Below are positions 49,996 to 56,549 of a stretch of 64,000 nt of DNA, in pieces (position 1 is the stretch's first letter; each line of letters starts with the position of its first letter). The DNA comes from a virus. Under the pieces are notes generated by a model. The model saw only the letters and a program-made list of their open reading frames with translations. It made no database searches and was not told the origin of the DNA. Location: positions 62,001-126,000 of IMG/VR virus record IMGVR_UViG_3300032401_000002; one strand, given 5' to 3'. The translations under genes and the position numbers were made by a program.

Positions 49996-51816
49996 CTAGC
50001 TGGAGAGTGACGCCCATTCCGATACCTCTTCCCAGTCTTCGTTTGAATGCTTGCGCCACCAATCCTTGATTGCTTCTTCCGCGTGTTCGCGAACTTCAGG
50101 CTCGGATAGCTGGGTGTGCTTGATCTTGATCTCGGAACCACTCGTGCGTAGCTCGCCCGTGTCGGTCTTTGTGGTGTCAATGTCCATCATCGCGTTGCCC
50201 GTGTCCACGCCGAACTTGTCGAGTAGCTCCTGGAGTATGTCTGTCACCTTGAGATTATGATCCCATTCCTTGATCACAAGTTCGCTCATGTAGTAGACGA
50301 ACAAGTAATCAGGATCGCTGTCTTCGTCTGCTGCCGCCTTCAGGTTCTGGGACGGTACGCGCTGTGTCTTACCGGACTGGTAGTCCTTGACAAGCATGTG
50401 CTCGCCATCAGCCCCCAACACGATTCCAAGTCCGCCACCAGGCGTTGTGACTTGCGTCCCCTTGGCGAAGAGCGGAGCGCCAGTCTCAGTGATCGTCTCT
50501 GTGCCGGTAGGCTCGGACAATGCGTGACCGCATGTTCCTGCCATGCACTTCTGCATGCGGCGGGCTGTCTGCTGGTGAGCCAACTCGATGTTGGCCTTGC
50601 CGTGGTCGCCGTAGCCTGTTACGATGTGGTTGTAGCCGTCAGTGTCCGTCCACTGATAGACGGGCTTGCCGTTTCCGCTGTACCGATTGAAGCCCCATCC
50701 AAGCTCTTGGGCCAGTCCGTTCTCTCCGACTGCTCCGACCACAACGCGCGAGACGGGCTTGAGCGTGCGCTCGGGATCTTCGCCACATGAGGGACACTCG
50801 ATGCGACCCTTGTGCTCGGCCTCGCGCTGGTACGTCACACCGCAGTGGTGACATCGCTTGATCGTGTGCTTGTGCTTGCCCTTCTTATCAACGATCTTCA
50901 ACTCATGCACGTCCTCCTTGAAGGTGAACTTGCCCTCGTCATCTCTCTTGTGCTCGTCTTCCTCGAACGCGGTCTTGGAGATAGCAGGCCCGAAGACATC
51001 ATCGATGTCAGACCAATCATCGCCGCCAATCGCTTGGTCGGGGAGGTTAGCATTCTCGACGGCCAGAGCTTGTGACTGCGGGTCGGGAGTCTTGAAGGGG
51101 TTGAGATGACTGAAGTCATACGTACCTACCGTGATCATCTGCTTGTTGCCGATCCATGTGTCCGTTAGCCCCTCACGGAAGAAGACATACGCCTTGTCGG
51201 TGAAGAAGTTGAGGCGGACTCCGATCAGGGCGGGCTTCAGTCCATTCGCCATGCAGTAAGCGATCTTGGCCGCACGCTCGTCCTTGCCACCGATCTTGAA
51301 TCGCTCCTGGGCTTGCGAGTGGTTCGTCTTGATCTCGACCCCGAAGTTGCCGCGCTCGCTGCGAATGATGGCGTCAATCGGGAAGGTGTTCTGATTCGAA
51401 GCTGGCTCAACTGCACCAATACCTGGAAGCTCTCCGAGACCCAGGACAACCTGCTCGCCGATGTCCCCCATCTGCGAAAGCGTTAGACCAGATCGCGTAC
51501 GCCCACCAGGATTCAGCACGGGCTTGCCGCTGCCGTCCGGGTCTTGAATGTGACTCTTGGAATCGTCCAGGTAGTTGTCCGTGTAGCCGCAATGAGGACA
51601 AGTGAACTCGCCACCGTTCTGCTCGATCTCCTGCATTTCACTTTGTGCAAAGTGATAACCGCACTTGGGGTTAGTGCAGTGAGCAGACGGATCTACATGA
51701 TGCTGTTCGTTCGGGCCTGTCAGTTCAGCTACCGCGTCATCGACGTACTTGGGTCGTGCGACGGGCATAGCAACGGCCTGCCAGTTTCCGATCTTCTCCC
51801 AGTCAAAGACAGTCAT
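49996..51816 (-). CDS. Multidomain protein with PD-(D/E)XK nuclease-like core
   Basis: 606 aa, ATG 51816 overlapping the previous stop (TAATG). Zinc site C47-C52-C73-C76. Residues ~110-220 fit a PD-(D/E)XK fold: GDIGEQVVLGLGE with Glu121, FPIDAI with Asp148, GVEIKT with Glu161-x-Lys163, then RAAKIAYCMANGLKPALIGVR. A second zinc ribbon is at C322-C325-C341-C344. Residues 284-298 (FEEDEHKRDDEGKFT) are a motif typical of phage head-morphogenesis proteins. Possible nuclease acting on DNA inside or near the head, or inactive structural relative; not proven. Confidence 0.7.
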   Translation of the reverse strand: MTVFDWEKIGNWQAVAMPVARPKYVDDAVAELTGPNEQHHVDPSAHCTNPKCGYHFAQSEMQEIEQNGGEFTCPHCGYTDNYLDDSKSHIQDPDGSGKPVLNPGGRTRSGLTLSQMGDIGEQVVLGLGELPGIGAVEPASNQNTFPIDAIIRSERGNFGVEIKTNHSQAQERFKIGGKDERAAKIAYCMANGLKPALIGVRLNFFTDKAYVFFREGLTDTWIGNKQMITVGTYDFSHLNPFKTPDPQSQALAVENANLPDQAIGGDDWSDIDDVFGPAISKTAFEEDEHKRDDEGKFTFKEDVHELKIVDKKGKHKHTIKRCHHCGVTYQREAEHKGRIECPSCGEDPERTLKPVSRVVVGAVGENGLAQELGWGFNRYSGNGKPVYQWTDTDGYNHIVTGYGDHGKANIELAHQQTARRMQKCMAGTCGHALSEPTGTETITETGAPLFAKGTQVTTPGGGLGIVLGADGEHMLVKDYQSGKTQRVPSQNLKAAADEDSDPDYLFVYYMSELVIKEWDHNLKVTDILQELLDKFGVDTGNAMMDIDTTKTDTGELRTSGSEIKIKHTQLSEPEVREHAEEAIKDWWRKHSNEDWEEVSEWASLSS

Positions 51817-54386
51817 TAGGCAGCCGGGATGATGTAGGGGTTCTGTTCATGCGGATGATGTCCGGGCACCTGAGCCAGTGGCACGAGGTTCTGTGGCTGT
51901 CCCTGGAACTCCTGGTCGAAGTCGTTAGCTGCGCGTTCGATGTGGCCGCGCCCTGCCTCGAAGGCTTCGGGGCCAACCCATGCTCCAGCCTTCGCGTTGG
52001 TCGCTGCGTCCCACTTAGCATCCGGGCCGTTCCACGGGAGTGGGTCGAGGATGCGGAGGGGAGAGTGGTCGGAGTGCTCGCCGGGATTACGAATGGCATC
52101 CCACAGTCCCCAGTGGTACAAGCCCAGAGGCATGTGACTGTAGCCTGTCGCGTCCTTGCCTGCGCGCTGCATGCGCTCCATCTTGTAGTAGTCTCGGGGT
52201 GTCATATCCTTCTCTGATCGACGCAGACCGCGAATGACGTGAGTGTCGATGATGCCAAGCTCCGAACCCATGGGGTGCAGAAGCAGCCATGCGAACGATG
52301 CCACTTTGGGGTTGACACCCGGCAGGTTCATGTTCATCACGGTGTTGCGGAAGTGGAATCCTTTGCCGCCAGTCTTCAGATCTTCAAGGGCTGCATCTCG
52401 AATCTCGCCGATGCGCTTGCCAACAGTCTCGATGGCGTCGAGATGGCCACCCATGAAGGCACCATACTTGGCGTCCTGGCTGGAGAACCCACTGGCGTCC
52501 TGATTACCCTGCTGCCATGCATCGTCGTGCATGAATAGCTGATCCTCAGCGGCTCGCTTGGTTCCCCACTCTTCCGGGAAGGTTGTGTCTCCGGGTCGCT
52601 GATCATGGATGGGGCTGACGTAGCCTTCTTCCCAGTGCTGCTTGGGCTTGGTGCCCATCTGCTGGTGCATCTGATTGCGCACCCAGTCAGGCCACTCCTC
52701 GGGCGGGAGAGTAGCCGCAACGTCACGCGCCATCGCGGCAGCGTTCTGGATCTCTTCAGCAGCGTCCTCGTAGAACTGCTCACTGGCAAGAGCCATCTGT
52801 CCCGGCGTCCATCCTCGTGCGGGGTTGTAGTTCTCCTTGAGCCAGGTGTCTACCATTCGACGTGCCATGTTGTAGCGACGTAGCTCGGACTTCTCTCCAG
52901 TGTCGTGCTCGGTCGCAAGCTGGGCCTCGAACTCCTTGATCTTATTGAAGATGACTTCCTTGGCTTCCTTCATTGCCTTGGCGGGATCAAGAGTCGGATC
53001 GTCAGCGGTTAGTTCGTGAGCCAGATAGTCCAACTGCTTCTTGTAGCTCAGATGTGACCCCTCTGAGTACCCTAGAGACTGGTTGTGCTTCTCTCGCTCT
53101 TCTTCGAGCATGTGCCACAAGTCAACAGCCTTGGTCGAAGGATCAGCATGCATAAGTGCCTGGTAGTGAGCGGCGTTCCAGCGAAGGTGCTTGCGGGGAG
53201 ACAAGAGCGCCACACGGAAGGCGTTCATGATCGCACGCTCCTGAGTAGCCTTGTCCTCGCTCGGCCAATCGGTATCGATCTTGGCTGCGTTCTGCGTTGT
53301 GGCCGCTGCGTCGATGTAGTCGTCCTCGGGCATCTCGGCGAAGTTCTTGGGCGGCACAGAGTGAGGGGGCTGCCAGAAGGCATTTGGATCGTGCGGGCGG
53401 TCGGGTGATACCATCTTCGCTCCTTCGACCTGATGCGTCTTCACGTCGAAACCCTGCATGACAGGATTGCCCAGTCCGAAGGTTGGGGATGGTACGTAGT
53501 TCTGAGGCATGACCCAGGAGCCAGGCCCCTGCGTGTTAGCATCGGGGGACGCCTGGTCGAGCGCATCCTTCCCCTGGTTCATGTTGTCCGGCTGGTTGAA
53601 CTGAGGTAGCCCGCCATGAGGCACGAACACATGCTCACCATGCTTCTCCTGCACGGGGTGAAGGAACTTGCTCATGAAGCCAACCTTCTGCGGGCCGAAG
53701 CCCTTGGTTGACGAGCGATACGCTACCTGCCCAATGCACTCGGTGAAGAGCGCCTCACGGGCCAGAGGAGACACGAGGGGGAAGTGGACGCCACAAGCTA
53801 GGTTCTCGCCTCGCCACGAGAAGTCCCCGCCCGACTGAGCGTGCCCCAGAACGTCATGGACGATGCGGAAGTTCACGTTGTCTTCGACGCTCCAGATTGG
53901 GTGCTCGGAGTTAGCTCGGGAGACGATGAAATGCTTGTTCTTGTGGATGTCTTCAGCCATCTCTGCCGCGTCAGCGTATGGCTCAGGATCATCTGACACC
54001 TGAACGGTGATCTGCTGACGAATAGCATCGGCCTGGATCTTGGACTCAGCAGCCAAAGCCTTCCACGCGGGCACGGCGGCATCGTCAAACGGCGGCAGGG
54101 CTGCGTACGCCTTGGCAATCTCATCCTTCTCTGACAGCCAGTCGCTCGCCCAGGCAGCGATCTTGAGTGAAGCCATACGCCGCACCTTCGTGGCTTGCAC
54201 CGCATATCGGTACACGGCGGCAAGCGCGATGGCAGGCGTCTTGCCTGAGCGCTCGATGTCTTGGCCGGTCTCCTCATTGCTCGCCTTGGCGACGTACACG
54301 TCACCCTTGCGGTCAATCTTGCCGAGACTCCAGCCCAGGCTCGTCAGCTTCTCGTAGATTTCTGACTGTGGCGTGGCTACTTGCAT
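51816..54386 (-). CDS. Large head-associated protein with H-D-x-x-G-H motif
   Basis: 856 aa from ATG 54386 (AAGGGG five bases upstream; GTG 54392 alternative). Around residues 150-240 the segment FRIVHDVLGHAQSGGDFSWRGENLA has His177-Asp178 and Gly181-His182, with Glu194 and Glu216 (FTECIGQ) nearby. This arrangement looks like a metal site. A similar module occurs, from memory, in large phage polyproteins of unknown function. The rest is helical with long charged stretches and a Gln/Pro-rich linker. Next gene is the nuclease-like 606-aa protein. Function unknown. Confidence 0.65.
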   Translation of the reverse strand: MQVATPQSEIYEKLTSLGWSLGKIDRKGDVYVAKASNEETGQDIERSGKTPAIALAAVYRYAVQATKVRRMASLKIAAWASDWLSEKDEIAKAYAALPPFDDAAVPAWKALAAESKIQADAIRQQITVQVSDDPEPYADAAEMAEDIHKNKHFIVSRANSEHPIWSVEDNVNFRIVHDVLGHAQSGGDFSWRGENLACGVHFPLVSPLAREALFTECIGQVAYRSSTKGFGPQKVGFMSKFLHPVQEKHGEHVFVPHGGLPQFNQPDNMNQGKDALDQASPDANTQGPGSWVMPQNYVPSPTFGLGNPVMQGFDVKTHQVEGAKMVSPDRPHDPNAFWQPPHSVPPKNFAEMPEDDYIDAAATTQNAAKIDTDWPSEDKATQERAIMNAFRVALLSPRKHLRWNAAHYQALMHADPSTKAVDLWHMLEEEREKHNQSLGYSEGSHLSYKKQLDYLAHELTADDPTLDPAKAMKEAKEVIFNKIKEFEAQLATEHDTGEKSELRRYNMARRMVDTWLKENYNPARGWTPGQMALASEQFYEDAAEEIQNAAAMARDVAATLPPEEWPDWVRNQMHQQMGTKPKQHWEEGYVSPIHDQRPGDTTFPEEWGTKRAAEDQLFMHDDAWQQGNQDASGFSSQDAKYGAFMGGHLDAIETVGKRIGEIRDAALEDLKTGGKGFHFRNTVMNMNLPGVNPKVASFAWLLLHPMGSELGIIDTHVIRGLRRSEKDMTPRDYYKMERMQRAGKDATGYSHMPLGLYHWGLWDAIRNPGEHSDHSPLRILDPLPWNGPDAKWDAATNAKAGAWVGPEAFEAGRGHIERAANDFDQEFQGQPQNLVPLAQVPGHHPHEQNPYIIPAA

Positions 54387-54424
54387 GGTCACCCCTTAGG
54401 TGTCCGATGCAGACAAGAGCTAAG

Positions 54425-54727
54425 CTACCAGGAGTAACGCCCCCAGTAACTGCCGCGCTTGTTGCCGCACCCGGTGCAGACGTACTGAGTCTTGTCCACG
54501 GTGTACTCGCTGCTCAGCCACTTGTCGCCCGCCAGGTTCTTGAAGCGACGGACGTGGGTCTCCGTGCCGATGATGCGCTTCTCGTAGGTGTGGACGTGCT
54601 TCTTGTTCTTGCCCTTGGCGTGGCGCTTGCGCGGAACCTCGTCCTCAGGCATGCCCGCGCTCTGACGGAACTCCTTACGGCGTCCACGGCTTGTCTGACA
54701 ATCATCGCATCCGCAATGACGGCCCAT
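54425..54727 (-). CDS. Small basic zinc protein
   Basis: 100 aa, ATG 54727 with GGAGG seven bases upstream. Cysteines C5, C7, C10 at the N-terminus and C84-x-x-C87 at the C-terminus (YVCTGCGNKRG) suggest zinc binding. The middle is strongly basic (RKRHAKGKNKKHVHTYEKR). Likely a nucleic-acid-binding or packaging-associated protein; no family recognised. It follows the 49-aa gene after 31 bases. Confidence 0.75.
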   Translation of the reverse strand: MGRHCGCDDCQTSRGRRKEFRQSAGMPEDEVPRKRHAKGKNKKHVHTYEKRIIGTETHVRRFKNLAGDKWLSSEYTVDKTQYVCTGCGNKRGSYWGRYSW

Positions 54728-54758
54728 GATGTACCTCCTGTGTTGGGTAGTTATCTAC

Positions 54759-54908
54759 CTAAACACATGGATCATCCTTGTCTGTGTGACGCAGCATCTG
54801 CCGCTTCTCTGCAATGCCCTTCTGCTCCTTGTGGTTGCCAAGGCGATGAGGCGTGCAGATGCAGCACTTGACGTGACGACGGCTGCGCTTTCGCTGGAAG
54901 TGTGCCAT
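54759..54908 (-). CDS. 49-residue Cys-rich basic protein
   Basis: A short frame: ATG 54908 to TAG 54759, sequence starting MAHFQRKRSRRHVKCCICTP with an HRLGNHKEQKG continuation. Basic helix plus a CCIC cluster is seen in small proteins of several actinophages, from memory. No Shine-Dalgarno; the ATG lies at the expected +1 of an extended -10 promoter (TGT-CATAAT), so translation is probably leaderless. First gene of the minus-strand unit. Function unknown, possibly nucleic-acid binding. Confidence 0.7.
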   Translation of the reverse strand: MAHFQRKRSRRHVKCCICTPHRLGNHKEQKGIAEKRQMLRHTDKDDPCV

Positions 54909-54914
54909 TCACAG

Positions 54915-54943
54915 ATTATGACACAGATCCCTCCAGGTTGCAA
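54915..54943 (-). promoter_or_regulatory. Minus-strand extended -10 promoter, leaderless
   Basis: TTGCAA (54943-54938), a 17-bp spacer ending in TGT, and CATAAT (54920-54915). Start is predicted at 54908, the A of the ATG of the 49-aa gene. Confidence 0.6.
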
Positions 54944-54947
54944 GTGC

Positions 54948-54975
54948 TTGTGCCTTACAGCGGGTGTGTTACACT
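54948..54975 (+). promoter_or_regulatory. Plus-strand extended -10 promoter, leaderless
   Basis: TTGTGC (54948-54953), a 16-bp spacer ending in TGT, and TACACT (54970-54975). Start is predicted near 54982-54983, at the GTG of the 54-aa gene. Its -35 is only four bases from the -35 of the divergent minus promoter. Confidence 0.55.
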
Positions 54976-54982
54976 ATGAGTA

Positions 54983-55147
54983 GTGATTCCGCTAGATGCA
55001 TACGCGCTCCTCCATGTTCACATTCCGCTCCTCATGGAGGTCAACAGCCTTGAGCTTGACGAACAAGGAGAACCCGAAGTCGTGGTAGTTCAGATGATTG
55101 AGATGCCGGGGTACTACTGCTTCCACCAGGTGGTGTGCTACAACTGA
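54983..55147 (+). CDS. 54-residue hypothetical protein
   Basis: A short frame: GTG 54983 to TGA 55145-55147. It reads MIPLDAYALLHVHIPLLMEV and continues with an acidic ELDEQGEPEVV stretch and GYYCFHQVVCYN at the end. No Shine-Dalgarno; the GTG is at the predicted transcription start. Its TGA overlaps the ATG of the P-loop kinase (TGATG), so the two are coupled. No family recognised. Confidence 0.65.
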   Translation: MIPLDAYALLHVHIPLLMEVNSLELDEQGEPEVVVVQMIEMPGYYCFHQVVCYN

Positions 55148-55620
55148 TGCTGATGATCATTCCTCCCAAGAGACTCGTCCTGATGCAGGGCATCCCCGGC
55201 TCGGGCAAGACCACTGTGGCGCGGAAGCTCATCGACTCCTTCCTGGCTGAGTCAATGAGCATCTCCTACAATTGGACGGCTAAGAAGCTCTCGACCGACG
55301 ACTACCGAGAGCAGCCGTGTGGGCATTACGTCCACGACATCTCTCAGAACGCTGCCCATCATGCCAAGACTCAGAGGGCCTGCGTGAATGAGATGATCGA
55401 CTTCACCAACCTGATCGTCATCGACAACACCAACATCGAGAAGTGGCAAGCTGCGCCCTACCTGGCGCTGGCGTCCATGTACGACTACGAGGTACAGGTC
55501 ATCAGCGTGCAGTGCTCGGTGGCTGACGCGAAGGCTCGCAACGCTTCTCGCGATCCTGGTCGGCGTGTGCCCGATGGGGTCATCGAGGCCATGCACGAGA
55601 AACTGGAGGTACTACTGTGA
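55147..55620 (+). CDS. P-loop kinase, AAA_33/polynucleotide-kinase-like
   Basis: 157 aa from ATG 55147 (ATG 55153 possible). The Walker A GIPGSGKTT is near residue 16. STDDYRE follows as the substrate-side acid and IVIDNTNIEKW is the Walker B-like strand. CSVADAKARNASRD matches the lid-arginine region of the family. Related proteins phosphorylate nucleic-acid ends or other small acceptors. It is co-transcribed with the 54-aa and 69-aa genes. Substrate unknown. Confidence 0.8.
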   Translation: MLMIIPPKRLVLMQGIPGSGKTTVARKLIDSFLAESMSISYNWTAKKLSTDDYREQPCGHYVHDISQNAAHHAKTQRACVNEMIDFTNLIVIDNTNIEKWQAAPYLALASMYDYEVQVISVQCSVADAKARNASRDPGRRVPDGVIEAMHEKLEVLL

Positions 55621-55826
55621 GACTGAAGATCATTGCCGAAGCTGGAGACCACTTCGTTGGCGAAGGCCCGGACGGAACACTCTACGGAAGATTCGAGAAC
55701 GTAGACACGAAGAAGACCACCTGGGTTCCGATCCAGGGTTGGTCAATCACGCACGTACCAGGAGAGCTAGACAAGCTGACGTACGGAGAGACTCAGGCTG
55801 CTGCCCACTTGGTCTCAAACGTCTGA
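55617..55826 (+). CDS. Small hypothetical protein after the kinase
   Basis: 69 aa, GTG 55617 overlapping the kinase stop by GTGA, with GGAGG upstream. It is a compact beta protein (LKIIAEAGDHFVGEGPDGTLYGRFENVDTKKTTWVPI). Its last 34 bases overlap the end of the convergent PAS gene, and no terminator is seen. Possibly a kinase partner; unknown. Confidence 0.7.
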   Translation: MRLKIIAEAGDHFVGEGPDGTLYGRFENVDTKKTTWVPIQGWSITHVPGELDKLTYGETQAAAHLVSNV

Positions 55827-56458
55827 CCTGTATTTGGCTCGATGTAGCCAACGATGCCAGTCAGGTTTCCATCGGCGTCATGCATGACGTGATTGGTTGC
55901 TGAGACAGGGATTGTTCCATTGTCTGGAACCTGCATGTCGAAGTCCAACTCGTTCGTGAAGATGCCACGAAGCTCGAAGTCTTCGACAATCTTAGCTACG
56001 CGCTCAAGGTCGTGCTTGGCAATGGTGCTTAGATACCCCATTCCGTATAGCTCTTCCTTGGGCCGACCAGTCAAGTTCACGTAGGCCCTGTTGCACCACG
56101 TCATCAAGCTCTTCTCGTCGGTCATGTACATAGCTCGCTCGTCCAGATTCAACCATGCTTCGGCCGTGCGGTCACTCTTGATGGCTAACGCTTCGATGCG
56201 ATTGATAGCATCTCGTAAGCTGGTGCCATGGTTGGGGACAAGCTCTTGGTGTACGCGGTCGAGGTCAGCCCTCATGCGCTCGACGGAAGTAACTAGCGAC
56301 GGGATGTCCAAGTCCAACATCCTGCGATCCTTCCTCTTGCTTCTCAGCCAAAGCTGCCACCGAGCGTACGGTATCTTGGTGATACCCCAGATGACGCCTG
56401 CTGCGGCGGCTAGCTGGACAATCAGTTCGGCGAAGTGCTGATAATCTAGATTATGCAC
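55793..56458 (-). CDS. Membrane-anchored PAS-domain protein
   Basis: 221 aa, GTG 56458 with GGAG six bases upstream. Residues ~9-27 are a transmembrane helix (FAELIVQLAAAAGVIWGIT), followed by a basic stretch (RSKRKDRR). Residues 50-98 are coiled coil. Residues ~100-207 are a PAS fold: MYMTDEKSLMTWCNRAYVNLTGRPKEEL, then ELDFDMQVPDNGTIPVSATNHVMHDADGNLTGIVGYI. There is no kinase or output domain. It could sense a ligand or redox state at the host membrane, or be a lysis-timing regulator. A signalling-type phage gene; function unknown. Confidence 0.8.
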   Translation of the reverse strand: MHNLDYQHFAELIVQLAAAAGVIWGITKIPYARWQLWLRSKRKDRRMLDLDIPSLVTSVERMRADLDRVHQELVPNHGTSLRDAINRIEALAIKSDRTAEAWLNLDERAMYMTDEKSLMTWCNRAYVNLTGRPKEELYGMGYLSTIAKHDLERVAKIVEDFELRGIFTNELDFDMQVPDNGTIPVSATNHVMHDADGNLTGIVGYIEPNTGQTFETKWAAA

Positions 56459-56549
56459 GGGGCGCTCCGATACGAGGCGCAGCCACTCGTGAACTTCTCA
56501 TCTCAGTCATGTCACAAGTTAGGTTGTTGCCCAGGAAGGGAACTAAGCA

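Noticed and set aside
54726-54983. 85-aa plus-strand hydrophobic frame
   Set aside because: Antisense to the 49-aa Cys-rich gene; no ribosome site. The minus frame has a promoter and a basic Cys motif.
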